A DNA stretch of 64,000 bases from Lachnospiraceae bacterium (GCA_902363135.1 CABIZF010000006.1:1-64000); one strand, 5' to 3'. Counted from the stretch's first letter, positions 25,219 to 35,162 are shown. Made by a program: numbers and translations. The notes: generated by a model not told the origin, from the letters alone.

Positions 25219-26652
25219 TCAGACATTGATCTCAGCTGTCATGCCGAGCAGCTCCTTATTCGCCTCCAGCACCGGATTCACAACGGTCTGTAAGAAGCGC
25301 TCTACCTGCTCCTTAGAGCGGCCGATGTAACGGGACGGATGCATGGACCGCTTCAGCTCATCTAAGGTGAGATTGAACGCCGGGTCTGCGGCGATCAACT
25401 CGAGAAGATTGTTGTCCTTACCCTCTTCTTTGACATTGCGGCCTGCTTCCATGGAAAGCTCACGGATGCGCTCATGCAGCTCCTGACGGTCGCCGCCTGC
25501 CTTTACCGCATCCATCATAATATTCTCGGTCGCCATAAACGGCAGCTCTGCCATCAGATGCTTCTCAATGACCTTCGGGTATACCTTCAGTCCGTCGGTG
25601 ACATTCAGACACAGATCCAGGATACCGTCGATCGCGAGGAAGCCCTCCGGAATCGACAGACGCTTGTTCGCGGAGTCATCCAGAGTACGCTCAAACCACT
25701 GGCAGGAGGAAGTAATCGCCGGATTTAAGGCATCGCAGAGCACGTAGCGGGACAGGGATGCGATCCGCTCGCTGCGCATCGGATTGCGCTTGTATGCCAT
25801 CGCAGAGGATCCGATCTGTGTCTTCTCAAACGGCTCCTCCACCTCTTTTAAGTGCTGCAGCAAACGGATGTCGTTTGACATCTTATGTGCGCTCGCCGCA
25901 ATACCCGCAAGCACGTTGAGCACACGGGTATCCGTCTTTCTGGAATAGGTCTGGCCGGATACGGCTACGCATGCTGTAAAGCCCATCTTTTCTGCAATCA
26001 TCGGATCGATTTTATCGATCGTCTCCTGATCCCCGTCAAAAAGCTCCAGGAAGCTCGCCTGTGTACCGGTCGTACCCTTGGAGCCGAGCAGCTTCATACC
26101 GGAAAGCACATACTCCAGATCCTCCAGATCCATCACAAATTCCTGTGCCCATAAGGTCGCACGCTTGCCTACCGTCGTCGGCTGTGCCGGCTGGAAATGA
26201 GTAAATGCAAGAGTCGGGAGCTCCTTGTACTTCTCCGCAAATGCACCAAGCTGCGCAATCACATTGACAAGCTTTTTCTTTACAACCTTTAACGCTTCCG
26301 TCATGATAATAATATCCGTATTATCGCCGACATAGCAGGACGTGGCTCCCAGATGAATGATTCCCTTTGCCTTCGGACACTGTACACCGTAAGCATATAC
26401 ATGAGACATGACATCATGGCGGACGACCTTCTCCCGCTCCTTTGCCACCTCATAGTTGATATCATCCTGATGTGCCTTCAGCTCTGCGACCTGCTCGTCC
26501 GTGATATCCAGCCCGAGCTCCTTCTCTGTCTCCGCCAGTGCAATCCAAAGCTTTCTCCATGTCCGGAACTTCATATCCGGAGAAAAAATGTACTGCATTT
26601 CCTTACTTGCATACCGCTCTGAAAGCGGACTCTGATATCTGTCTGTACTCAT
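25219..26652 (-). CDS. purB: Adenylosuccinate lyase
   Basis: Fumarase/aspartase superfamily enzyme, 477 residues, which cleaves SAICAR and adenylosuccinate to give fumarate plus AICAR or AMP. The signature is SSAMAYKRNPMRSERI near residue 290; HLGATSCYVGDN and QPAQPTTVGKR are further active-site blocks. This is the longer PurB form resembling eukaryotic enzymes. It is 21 bases after purF, so the two form an operon. Confidence 0.96.
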   Translation of the reverse strand: MSTDRYQSPLSERYASKEMQYIFSPDMKFRTWRKLWIALAETEKELGLDITDEQVAELKAHQDDINYEVAKEREKVVRHDVMSHVYAYGVQCPKAKGIIHLGATSCYVGDNTDIIIMTEALKVVKKKLVNVIAQLGAFAEKYKELPTLAFTHFQPAQPTTVGKRATLWAQEFVMDLEDLEYVLSGMKLLGSKGTTGTQASFLELFDGDQETIDKIDPMIAEKMGFTACVAVSGQTYSRKTDTRVLNVLAGIAASAHKMSNDIRLLQHLKEVEEPFEKTQIGSSAMAYKRNPMRSERIASLSRYVLCDALNPAITSSCQWFERTLDDSANKRLSIPEGFLAIDGILDLCLNVTDGLKVYPKVIEKHLMAELPFMATENIMMDAVKAGGDRQELHERIRELSMEAGRNVKEEGKDNNLLELIAADPAFNLTLDELKRSMHPSRYIGRSKEQVERFLQTVVNPVLEANKELLGMTAEINV

Positions 26653-26673
26653 GAGAATTCTCCTTTTCTTTTA

Positions 26674-28134
26674 TTAACGGTCATACTCTCCCCGGATATC
26701 CTCCGTTGGCGGATCCAGCGGATACTCCCCGGTAAAACAGCCACGACAGACCGGAAGCCCGTCGACCATCTCTGACAATCGCTCCAGTCTCAGATAGCCA
26801 AGAGAATCTGCTCCGATGATCCGGCAGATCTCGTCAACCGAACGGTTGTGTGCGATCAGCTGCTCGCGTTCCGGGACATCCGTACCGAAATAGCACGGAT
26901 GCAGAAATGGCGGAGAGCTGACGCGCATATGAACTTCTTTTGCCCCGGCCTCACGCAACATACGCACGATGCGGTCACTCGTCGTACCGCGCACAATCGA
27001 GTCATCGATCATAATCACACGCTTTCCTTCTACTGCCTCGCGCAGTACATTCAGCTTCACACGCACGCTCGATTCCCGGCTGCTCTGCTTCGGTTTGATG
27101 AAGGTCCGACCGACATAACCGTTTTTCACAAATGCAGTGCCGTATGGGATGCCCGATTCCAGAGAATATCCAAGCGCCGCTGCGTTTCCGGACTCCGGTA
27201 CACCGACAACAAGATCCGCTTCGACCGGTGAATCCATCGCCAGGTAACGACCTGCCTGAATTCTGGAATGGTAAATGCTGACGCCGTCCATATAGCTGTC
27301 CGGACGCCCGAAATAAATATATTCAAAAATGCAGCGCGCCGTCTTATGCTGCTCTTCCCCGGAAAAGCACATACTCCGATCCGATTGGATGCCGTGATCC
27401 GGTGTGATCGTCACAATCTCACCTGGCTCCACATCCCGGATAAACTCCGCGCCGATCGTATCCAGGGCGCACGACTCCGAAGCCAGAATATATGCATTTT
27501 CACGCTTTCCGATGCAAAGCGGTTTAAATCCGAACGGATCCCGTGCACCGATCAGCTTCCGCGGTGACATAACCACGAGGGAATACGCGCCCTTCAGCTT
27601 CTTCATCGCTCCTGCGACCGCACGCTCGACCGACGGCGTATGCACCCTCTCCCGTGCGATATGATAGGCGATGACTTCGCTGTCAATCGTTGTCTGGAAA
27701 ATCGCACCGTCATGTGCCAGCTCATCCCGCAGCTCCGGGGCGTTGATCAGATTGCCGTTGTGCGCCAGTGCCAACGTCCCCTTGATGTAGTTCAGCACGA
27801 GCGGCTGTGCATTCTCCCGTGTACTTCCGCCTGCGGTGGAATACCGTACATGGCCGACACCGATATCTCCTGCCAGCTTTTCCATGCTCTCACTGTCAAA
27901 TACCTCGTTGACCAGTCCCATTCCCTTGTGCGAGAGTACTTTGCCCTTCGGCCCCTTCGTATCGCTCACCGCAATACCGCAGCTCTCCTGTCCGCGATGC
28001 TGCAGAGCGAAGAGCCCATAGTAAATCGTGGAAGCTACATTTTCGCCCGAAAAATCATAAATACCGAAGACCCCGCACTCCTCTCTCAGCTTGTCGGTGA
28101 TCTCCTTCTGCTCATGAATTTCACAATGTTTCAT
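26674..28134 (-). CDS. purF: Amidophosphoribosyltransferase
   Basis: First enzyme of purine synthesis (PRPP to phosphoribosylamine), 486 residues. A short propeptide ends before the nucleophilic cysteine of CGVFGIYDF (near residue 20), as in the B. subtilis-type enzyme; the PRPP motif is VIMIDDSIVRGTTS. Cysteines in VCRGCFTGEYP near the C-terminus fit the iron-sulfur cluster of this class. It has a promoter immediately upstream and heads the purF-purB operon. Confidence 0.96.
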   Translation of the reverse strand: MKHCEIHEQKEITDKLREECGVFGIYDFSGENVASTIYYGLFALQHRGQESCGIAVSDTKGPKGKVLSHKGMGLVNEVFDSESMEKLAGDIGVGHVRYSTAGGSTRENAQPLVLNYIKGTLALAHNGNLINAPELRDELAHDGAIFQTTIDSEVIAYHIARERVHTPSVERAVAGAMKKLKGAYSLVVMSPRKLIGARDPFGFKPLCIGKRENAYILASESCALDTIGAEFIRDVEPGEIVTITPDHGIQSDRSMCFSGEEQHKTARCIFEYIYFGRPDSYMDGVSIYHSRIQAGRYLAMDSPVEADLVVGVPESGNAAALGYSLESGIPYGTAFVKNGYVGRTFIKPKQSSRESSVRVKLNVLREAVEGKRVIMIDDSIVRGTTSDRIVRMLREAGAKEVHMRVSSPPFLHPCYFGTDVPEREQLIAHNRSVDEICRIIGADSLGYLRLERLSEMVDGLPVCRGCFTGEYPLDPPTEDIRGEYDR

Positions 28135-28205
28135 CTGTATTCTCTCCTGTCTGTCGTGTCGATCGGTCAGTCTGAACTGTCCTGTTTCCTCTTACAAACG
28201 CCTAA

Positions 28206-28234
28206 AGTATACATGATTCTTTCCCGATACGCAA
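28206..28234 (-). promoter_or_regulatory. SigA-type promoter of purF-purB
   Basis: TTGCGT (28234-28229) and TATACT (28211-28206) at 17-base spacing, directly after the stop codon of the upstream TPR gene. Confidence 0.7.
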
Positions 28235-28237
28235 GTC

Positions 28238-29032
28238 TCATATTTTTGTACTTCTGCAATACTGCTCCTTCAGATCCTTTACGACTTCGCTCCGATCTCT
28301 CCTGTGCATGCGTTCCTTTTCCTCCAGATACTCCTCTGATGTACACATTTTTGCATTGTACTCCTGAATTTTCTGTACCAGATACGGATCTGCCTTCAGC
28401 TCTTCGAGCTGCTTCTGATAATCCTCCTCGGACAAAAACAGCGGAAGGGTGCTGATATATTTGCGGAATGTCTCCTTCGTCCGTGTGAGATGATATGCCT
28501 CCAGAAAACAGTCCGCCGCCCGTCTGAAATCGAGCATGCCCGCGTAAGCCGCCCCTAAATTATTCCAGATTGCCGCATAAAACTGCACACCGAGCTTTCC
28601 CGGATTCTTTCGTTTTAAAATCTCGCGGTACTCAGATACCGCGCGCCCGTACATCCGCTCCTTGACCAGATAATCGCCGCGCAGCTTCTGCTTCATATCG
28701 GCAGACTGCACTTCCAGCTTCTGAAGCTGCTCCTGATACTCCCGCATGGCACTCGTCGTAAGATAGCCCGCCTCGCGAAAAATCGGAAGCACAAGAAATC
28801 CGATCCCGTCTTTTTTCTCCAGCTGATCGTACAGCTGCCGGTACAGTCTGGTCAGTCCAAGCTCATCCCGCAGCCAGTCGAGCAGCCGCTCATTGAGCAG
28901 CGATTCATCGATCAGACAGGCATTGTTGTACAGATAAAAGCACAGCTCCTCCAGTGAATAAATGTTCATCCGGATATTTTCTATATAATAAGGCTTTTTT
29001 GCCTGCGGAAGCAGGCACAGATCATAGCTCAT
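28238..29032 (-). CDS. TPR-containing protein of unknown function, third gene of the HSP70-like module
   Basis: A 264-residue soluble helical protein with no signal peptide. A tetratricopeptide pair is visible near residues 150-185 (IWNNLGAAYAGMLDFRRAAD, then CFLEAYHLTR). The N-terminal part contains the acidic segment LDWLRDELGL and a long helix; the C-terminus is highly charged. It starts 15 bases after the HSP70-like gene, so the two are surely co-expressed. TPR proteins often serve as chaperone adaptors; that role here is inference. I do not recognise a named family. Confidence 0.8.
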   Translation of the reverse strand: MSYDLCLLPQAKKPYYIENIRMNIYSLEELCFYLYNNACLIDESLLNERLLDWLRDELGLTRLYRQLYDQLEKKDGIGFLVLPIFREAGYLTTSAMREYQEQLQKLEVQSADMKQKLRGDYLVKERMYGRAVSEYREILKRKNPGKLGVQFYAAIWNNLGAAYAGMLDFRRAADCFLEAYHLTRTKETFRKYISTLPLFLSEEDYQKQLEELKADPYLVQKIQEYNAKMCTSEEYLEEKERMHRRDRSEVVKDLKEQYCRSTKI

Positions 29033-29047
29033 AGATCATCCAACCTT

Positions 29048-30304
29048 TCAAAACATGATTTCCCGCTTCCAGACCATGCCGGTCGAGCGGTAAAATTCGC
29101 CAAAGCCGAGATCCTCTACCTCGATATGGCAACAGCCCGGAGCAGAAAAATAAATCGTCATCCGCACTCTGGTCGCCCGTGCCGGGCGGTGTGGCAGACC
29201 GACAAGCCGCATCATGTGCACGATCGGATCCCCCTCTGCCATTGGCTGCGAAGTGATCCGAAGCTCCCGCTCGCCGTCCAGAATAAATTCACAGACGTGA
29301 TGTGCCTCATACCAGTTCATCCCTGCGCTGATCAGCGGATACATCTGCTCCTTCCCGCGAATCCGCACTTCCATCTGCAGATTGACCTGTATCATATCCC
29401 GGCCACCGAACAGGATCCCGCGCTCCGCGATCAGCCCTGCGCGCTCCATTGCTGCATAGCAGGCTCCTTTGGAATAGAGATTCTGTCCCTGATAGGCATG
29501 CCGTTTGAAGCAAAGGTACTGGATCGAGCGCTCCGCCCAGCTTTTACTGAAATAGTCTCCAATCAGATAGCTGACCGTCACCGTCCGTCGTTCAAACAGC
29601 TTCTTGAGCAGTTCGAAAAACAGACGGTCCCGCTCTTTATTCCAGTCCGCCTCCTCCATCTCGCCCCGGACATCCAATCCCACCGGCTGACGCGCTATCT
29701 CAGTGGCACGTGCGATCGCCGGTCGGGTCGTCCGGTCAATATGAAGAATATATCCGACGATTGCCTCATCCACATATTCGATGAGTGCCACGTCATGATT
29801 CCACAGCTCCTTTTTCTGATTCACCGTATAATAATAAAATGAGGAAAGATAATCCTGCAGATAGATTCGTTTCCGATCAAGCCCGTTGCGCTCCAGTGCC
29901 CGGACAATCAGATCGCTCCACCGTTCCGTCAGCGTCCGCACCGTGACCATCACCTGCAGCTGTGCATTGGCCGTAAGCACCTTCAACCGCCCGATGCATG
30001 CGGCAAAATAATCTGCCAGCAGCTCCTCTGCCGAAACACGCTCCGCTCCTGTCTCGATTTCATCCTCTGTCTGCAGCTTCCGGTACAGATCCGCCACCTT
30101 AGCCGCTGCCTCCCCGGTGCCGTCCCACAGTTCCCATTTTCCACCCGCGGCCTTTCTCATCGCCACCGGCAGCAGATAATTTTCTGCATCCGGCTCGAAG
30201 CTCAGGGTGAGCGGCTCCTTTACTGACGGATGAAAGTACGTCAGCTGCGCGTACTCCTCATTCAGCTCGATTCCAAGAATGAGCTCATTTGATGCCTGTA
30301 TCAT
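29048..30304 (-). CDS. Cryptic HSP70-like (actin-fold ATPase) protein, DUF5716-type
   Basis: 418 residues. The order of motifs follows HSP70: an N-terminal phosphate-1-like strand ELILGIELNEEYAQLTYF (7-24); VMVTVRTLTERWSDLIVRAL with GLDRKRIYLQDYLSSFYYYT (118-160), which lines up with the HSP70 VITVPAYF...INEPTAAALAYG block; a degenerate phosphate-2 strand DVALIEYVDEAIVGYIL (171-187); an adenosine-like YLIGDYFSKSW (246-256); and connect-2-like YSKGACYAAM (277-286). The C-terminal part, RLVGLPHRPA...RVRMTIYF...CHIEVEDL (366-400), resembles the HSP70 substrate-binding beta-sandwich. Key glycines and the phosphate-2 aspartate are altered, so ATP hydrolysis is uncertain. The family name is from memory. 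Confidence 0.75.
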   Translation of the reverse strand: MIQASNELILGIELNEEYAQLTYFHPSVKEPLTLSFEPDAENYLLPVAMRKAAGGKWELWDGTGEAAAKVADLYRKLQTEDEIETGAERVSAEELLADYFAACIGRLKVLTANAQLQVMVTVRTLTERWSDLIVRALERNGLDRKRIYLQDYLSSFYYYTVNQKKELWNHDVALIEYVDEAIVGYILHIDRTTRPAIARATEIARQPVGLDVRGEMEEADWNKERDRLFFELLKKLFERRTVTVSYLIGDYFSKSWAERSIQYLCFKRHAYQGQNLYSKGACYAAMERAGLIAERGILFGGRDMIQVNLQMEVRIRGKEQMYPLISAGMNWYEAHHVCEFILDGERELRITSQPMAEGDPIVHMMRLVGLPHRPARATRVRMTIYFSAPGCCHIEVEDLGFGEFYRSTGMVWKREIMF

Positions 30305-30339
30305 AATATCACCGCCTTCGTATTCCGTTATATATTCCG

Positions 30340-33300
30340 TTATATCAGCGGAAACAGCTCTTTTGCCAGATAGGACAGCAGCAGATAATTATCCAGTTCC
30401 GTATCTGCCGTCTCCGGATCCTGTTCCTTCAGCGCCCTTGCGATTCGGTTCACCTGATCATACCAGGCTGCCCCGGTCGCCGTCTCTTGTCGAAAGCTCA
30501 GCACCCGTTCATCCGCCTTTTTCCGTTCCGTTCCGGCTTCCTCTTCGATGCGGCATTCCACCTCATCTCCGTAAAAAAGGGTAAATTCCCGCACAAAAAT
30601 TCCCTCAAAGCAGTTTTTCATCGTCTCTTTGTGATATTCCTCTTCCGACCCCTTCGACCGGTAGAAGATTGTCACCGTGCTGTCCGGATTGCCGACATAC
30701 TCGGCAAACACGCGCCCCTCCATCTGATAAGGTGCCAGCAGTTCCCGGTCAAATTTATTCCAGAACGCAAAACGCATCCCCTTGCGGTTGAACTCCTCCA
30801 GAAGCTGTGAGGCGTATTCCCGCCGCTGTCCGGTCAGCTCCACCTGCGTAGAATAATACTGCAAGAGCGCAAGACGGCATACCTCCTCCTGCTCTTCCAC
30901 AGACTTCTGCTCCATTCCATAGGCGTAATCCCGCTCAAGATAGCGGAATACGACATCCGCTACCGGGATTCCGCGCACAAAATACTCATAGGACTTCAGA
31001 TTCAGATACGCACGGCAGAGCTTCCGTCTGCCCATCTTTTTTGCATAGGACTCAAAGACCGGTTCGGATCCCTCCGTATGGCTGCCGGTAAACAGAACCA
31101 TCATCAGAATTTTTTCTTCAATCATCAGAGTATCGAGTTCAAAACCGCGCGCCGCTTCCCATACCTGCAGCATATTCTCAATCGGCCCTTCATAATACAA
31201 AAGCAGGTAACGGAGCAGCTTATCGTTGTATTTTTCTTTTTCAAAACAGTAAGCCGAAAGTGACAGCAGCATTGGATTCTCGGCAAATTCCAGATCGAGA
31301 ATCATCCTGCTGCAAATACGTACCAGCTGTAAAAGCGGAATCCCCTCTGACCCGTACATATCCAGAAGAGAAAACGCATCCTTACACTCTCCTTCTTCTG
31401 CAAGCAGAGAAATCAGAGCCGCCTTGTCTGCCTTCACATAGTCCAGATATGCGATCCGCTCCAGAAAATCCGGAAGTGAATCGTCCCTTGCATGCTCGGA
31501 ATAGTAATGCAGTACCGCCGCACGCAGCTGCATCCGGAATTCCTCTGTGAACATTTCCAGCTCGCAGCCTTTCGTCAGATACGGCATGGAGTTCCGATTC
31601 ACGAGCTGCTCTTTCATGCAGCTGCAGCAGGCAAAGAGCACAATGCCCACCGCATCCGGCACGAGCTGCATACACCACTCAAGCATCGGATCGCTGTCAA
31701 AGAGCTTCTGTCGTGCAATCAACCCTTCCGCGGCAAATCGCTCCCCGGCCCGGTTTTCGAGTACGAGCACGCTGTCCGGGTCATATAAGGTGATCCGCGT
31801 CTTTCCTCCGGAAAGCACAGCCGACTGCTCCTGAACAAACCGTCCGGAATGCACCGTCACGCTGCAGATCTCCGGTGACGTACACGTCACTTCATAGGAA
31901 AGCAGCAGGCGAATCAGCTGCTCACCCATCTGCCGCGTGAGCATGCTTTTGCGCAGAAATGTGCGATACAGCACTGCAAGGTCATCCGTAAAACGCCCCA
32001 TCTCAAGCTGATCAGAAGCGAATTTCTCCATCGCAGCCCGATATGTGCGGAACGTCTGAGGATCATCCTCCTTTCGCTCCACAATTTCCCGGTAAATCGC
32101 CGCACGCTTCCGGTAATCCAAGGTCGTATCATAGGCAAAATACATGCGTATGATCTGCGGCATCGCAGACAGTGCCGGATGCTCCATCGACTCCATATAT
32201 GCCTCATACAGCCCGGTAATGCGAAGACCTGCATTTACGCCTTTTTCATACCAGGCAAACGCCTCCTGATCACGCCGTTCCCCACGCAGCAGCAGCTGGC
32301 AGATGCCCTGCAGCACTTCAACCTCCGGAGTATGCCGGTATCCCTCCTTAAGCACTTCCAGCAGCAGAGGTGAATATTTACCATAATGCGCCACGAGATT
32401 CGCCGTCTGCTGCAAGAGTGACTGGGACATCACCCCATTTCTGGTCGCAAACCACAAAAGCTGCAGCTCAAAGCTTCCAATGTGCCGCATCATAAACGGA
32501 TTGCCACACAGAATCTGATATGCCTCCAGATACATAATCCGGCTGTGGCAGCCATAGCGGAACTGGTCTGCGACCGCCTCATATTTGGCCGCATCATTCT
32601 CCAGCAGCGACTCCTGCAGATAGAGCAGAATCCACTGCAGCTTCCAGTTCGTCTGATCCCGGTAAAACAGTCCCCGGATCTCCTCTTCTACCTGATCCAC
32701 GTAAGAATTCTCCTGGTAAAAAAAGGTCGTCAGATACCGGTAAAACCCATACTGCTCCGGTGTGCGCAGCCCATCCTGGTGCTCCGTCACACTCTCAAGC
32801 AGGTGGATCGCCTTCTGCTTCTTTCCGTCCGCAAAGTAAAGCTGTATCAAGAACAGCTCTGCAAACGGATCATCTCCGCCGGAGCTTTTATACATGCTGA
32901 TCGTCTGCGTGGAACGCTCCACCCAGTCGGACAGGGATATCTTTTTCAGCCGGAAGCTGACATAGAGCTGCTCCAGCTTTTTCTGCATCATATGGCAGAT
33001 ATGACGCTGGCGGCACAGCCCAGACTGCGTATGTTTTTCTGCCGTCACCTCAATACACAGCTTCTGGTACGGTGTGGACAGCGTGACTTTCCCATAGTTT
33101 TTTCCGGCATGCATGCTGTCATAATCAACAATAAGATTCAGCTCACAGGTGCTTCCCGCAAAGGAATCTGTCGTCATCGTCTGACGCTCCGGACGGAGAA
33201 ATCCCGCATCCGACTCTGCCGTAATCTTCTGAAACCCCCACTGGCTTCTCGTAATCTGCAGCCTTTCCCCAACGGTCTCACGCATATCCTCCAGTACAAT

Positions 33301-33900
33301 GCTCTGGCGGTCGACAGAAATTTTGACCGGATCCTTGTATCCCGCTCCGGTCAGAAATTCTTCCATCGTCTGATAGCTGAAATCCGGTACCGCCAGCGCA
33401 TCGTAGAGTGCAAGAAGCTCCGGCTCCTGTACACGCAGCATATCGCGATAGCTCCGACTGATAAAGCTGCGGTACGCCCCCGCGAAATCCTGCTCTGCCA
33501 GCGCAGCCAGATCCTGTGGATGTGCAAACGGAAGTGTCCCTGTCTTATTCTGCTGCTTCTTCTGTCCGATCAGCGTATAGGGAACCGTATATTCTCCCCG
33601 GTCTGAGCACACGGTAAAAGCCCCGTGCTCCTCCTCCCCTTCCGGAAATCCGTTTCCGTCCACCTGATAGTGAATCTCACTTTTAATCCCCTGAAATTCA
33701 GTCGGCTCACAGATCATCCGAGGATTAGATGAATAAAGAAAGCCCCTGACCTTTTTCCCGTCCGGGCTTTCTATCCACAAAGTCCCGCGCATCACTTCGC
33801 CCGGCTCGACCTTCACGGTCACTTCTTCCGGTAACATCACAAGCGGCGGTGCGCTATATTCAAATTTTCCATTGAGCAGCTGCTCGATTTTTCTTTTCAA
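30340..33900 (-). CDS. Very large scaffold-like protein, DUF5717-type
   Basis: About 1186 residues, cytoplasmic by lack of signal peptide or membrane helices. Two N-terminal Ig-like beta domains are visible (EVMRGTLWIESPDGKKVRGF near residue 35, and GKNYGKVTLSTPYQKLCIEV near 265). They are followed by a long helical-repeat region resembling TPRs (about 290-700), a short beta segment (ITLYDPDSVLVLENRAGERF), further helices, and a C-terminal beta domain. The start is probably TTG 33900 because AGGTG lies six bases upstream; the ATG at 33906 touches that site. The next gene, 35 bases on, is the HSP70-like protein. Function unknown; the name is recalled, not searched. Confidence 0.78.
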   Translation of the reverse strand: MKRKIEQLLNGKFEYSAPPLVMLPEEVTVKVEPGEVMRGTLWIESPDGKKVRGFLYSSNPRMICEPTEFQGIKSEIHYQVDGNGFPEGEEEHGAFTVCSDRGEYTVPYTLIGQKKQQNKTGTLPFAHPQDLAALAEQDFAGAYRSFISRSYRDMLRVQEPELLALYDALAVPDFSYQTMEEFLTGAGYKDPVKISVDRQSIVLEDMRETVGERLQITRSQWGFQKITAESDAGFLRPERQTMTTDSFAGSTCELNLIVDYDSMHAGKNYGKVTLSTPYQKLCIEVTAEKHTQSGLCRQRHICHMMQKKLEQLYVSFRLKKISLSDWVERSTQTISMYKSSGGDDPFAELFLIQLYFADGKKQKAIHLLESVTEHQDGLRTPEQYGFYRYLTTFFYQENSYVDQVEEEIRGLFYRDQTNWKLQWILLYLQESLLENDAAKYEAVADQFRYGCHSRIMYLEAYQILCGNPFMMRHIGSFELQLLWFATRNGVMSQSLLQQTANLVAHYGKYSPLLLEVLKEGYRHTPEVEVLQGICQLLLRGERRDQEAFAWYEKGVNAGLRITGLYEAYMESMEHPALSAMPQIIRMYFAYDTTLDYRKRAAIYREIVERKEDDPQTFRTYRAAMEKFASDQLEMGRFTDDLAVLYRTFLRKSMLTRQMGEQLIRLLLSYEVTCTSPEICSVTVHSGRFVQEQSAVLSGGKTRITLYDPDSVLVLENRAGERFAAEGLIARQKLFDSDPMLEWCMQLVPDAVGIVLFACCSCMKEQLVNRNSMPYLTKGCELEMFTEEFRMQLRAAVLHYYSEHARDDSLPDFLERIAYLDYVKADKAALISLLAEEGECKDAFSLLDMYGSEGIPLLQLVRICSRMILDLEFAENPMLLSLSAYCFEKEKYNDKLLRYLLLYYEGPIENMLQVWEAARGFELDTLMIEEKILMMVLFTGSHTEGSEPVFESYAKKMGRRKLCRAYLNLKSYEYFVRGIPVADVVFRYLERDYAYGMEQKSVEEQEEVCRLALLQYYSTQVELTGQRREYASQLLEEFNRKGMRFAFWNKFDRELLAPYQMEGRVFAEYVGNPDSTVTIFYRSKGSEEEYHKETMKNCFEGIFVREFTLFYGDEVECRIEEEAGTERKKADERVLSFRQETATGAAWYDQVNRIARALKEQDPETADTELDNYLLLSYLAKELFPLI

Positions 33901-34027
33901 TATCATCACCTGTATTGTATATTTCTCTTTTCTCAGTGCGTAATTCAGAGCGTAATTCTGTAACTGCCGCTGCATGCACCGTCTGCTGCATTCGGGCAAA
34001 TCAAACGCAGTATGTAAAAACACCGGC

Positions 34028-34477
34028 TCAGTTCAGAAATTTCTTCAGCTCATCCATAAACGTATTTACATCCTTGAACTCCCGGTATACGGAAGCAAAG
34101 CGTACATAGGCAACGGCATCCAGATCCTTCAGCCGATCCATCACAATCTCCCCGATGACTTTACTCTCGATCTCTTTTTCCTCGCGCCGGAAGATTTCCA
34201 TTTCCACCTCATCGATCATCTCCCGGATCTTCTGGATCGGTGTCGGACGCTTATAGCAGGCACGCATCACACCATCCTCTACTTTTCTCCGGTCATACCG
34301 CTCCCGCGTCTGATCCTTTTTGATCACGATCAGAGGAATCGTCTCTACCTTTTCATAAGTCGTAAAACGCTTTCCACAGGCGTCGCACAGACGCCGACGG
34401 CGAATGGAACTGTTGTCATCTGCCGGTCTGGAATCTACTACTCGCGTATCATCCTGGTTACAAAACGGACATTTCAT
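34028..34477 (-). CDS. nrdR: Transcriptional repressor NrdR
   Basis: Zinc-ribbon plus ATP-cone repressor of ribonucleotide reductase genes, about 149 residues. The zinc ribbon is MKCPFC...RRLCDACGKRFTTYE and the ATP-cone follows with IVIKKDQTRERYDRRKVEDG. ATG 34477 has AAGGAGG six bases upstream; the longer frame is not supported. Its reductase targets are not in the window. It lies 127 bases before the large scaffold gene on the same strand and may be co-transcribed with it. Confidence 0.95.
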   Translation of the reverse strand: MKCPFCNQDDTRVVDSRPADDNSSIRRRRLCDACGKRFTTYEKVETIPLIVIKKDQTRERYDRRKVEDGVMRACYKRPTPIQKIREMIDEVEMEIFRREEKEIESKVIGEIVMDRLKDLDAVAYVRFASVYREFKDVNTFMDELKKFLN

Positions 34478-34625
34478 GCATTTCCTCCTTACTATCAGAG
34501 CATGTCGGGCAAGAATACACCCGTCTTCCGAACACACTCCGGCTCCCCGAAATCTCAATCTTGAGTATAACGGAAAGAGAAAATGCTGTCAAGCCGCCGT
34601 ACACACTTCCGCATCCATTACATAC

Positions 34626-34790
34626 TATGATACTAGGGTCAAAAGGTCATGCGTTTCATGCTTGCATGAAAAAGCATGACTTATTGACCCGCAAAACACC
34701 GAAAAGTAGCCATTTTTCGTAGAAAAATGAGCGGATTAGAGGTGTTTTAGGATTGTGGGAACATGAAATGCGGAGCAATCCGTATATCAT
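34626..34790. repeat. Composite intergenic repeat (hairpin plus right half)
   Basis: The 353-base divergent gap between nrdR and ylmC/ymxH is mostly this element. Its left half folds as GGGTC (34636-34640) with GACCC (34686-34690), GTCATGC (34646-34652) with GCATGAC (34674-34680), around the conserved loop CATGCTTGCATG. The right half carries a degenerate AGCGGATT block. The same architecture with different paired bases is present at 55911-56115. Confidence 0.75.
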
Positions 34791-34830
34791 AGTGGGCAAA
34801 ATAAGTTTGTAAAGGAAAGGAGACGGTTCC

Positions 34831-35142
34831 TTGAGTGAAAAATTCAATTCTGTGCACGGCTGTGGCTGTGAAAAGCCGCAGCCCGTCCGTCTGTGTGCAC
34901 TGCGGCAGAAGGAGGTCATTAATATTTGCACCTGCCGTTCCCTTGGCTGTATCACGGATCTGGAGATCGACTGCCGCACCGGCTGCGTGCTTGCCATCAT
35001 CGTCCCGGGTCCCGGCCGCCTGTGCTGGTTTCTCGGACGCGATTTTGAATACGTGATCCCATGGCGGTGTATCGTTCAGATCGGAAGCGATATCATCCTC
35101 GTTGACGTCAAGGAGGAGGACTGCCGAAAAAAATGCGAATAA
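34831..35142 (+). CDS. YlmC/YmxH-family sporulation protein (PRC-barrel)
   Basis: 103 residues with a PRC-barrel-like fold. The block RQKEVINICTCRSLGCITDL followed by GRDFEYVIPW and IGSDIILVD is the family hallmark. A TTG at 34831 is the best start, with GGAG eight bases upstream; it adds a cysteine-rich N-terminal stretch of about 20 residues that most homologues lack. It is convergent with sigG, 20 bases apart, consistent with a sporulation role, but the biochemical function is unknown. Confidence 0.85.
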   Translation: MSEKFNSVHGCGCEKPQPVRLCALRQKEVINICTCRSLGCITDLEIDCRTGCVLAIIVPGPGRLCWFLGRDFEYVIPWRCIVQIGSDIILVDVKEEDCRKKCE

Positions 35143-35162
35143 GTACCACCTTTGCGCTGTGA

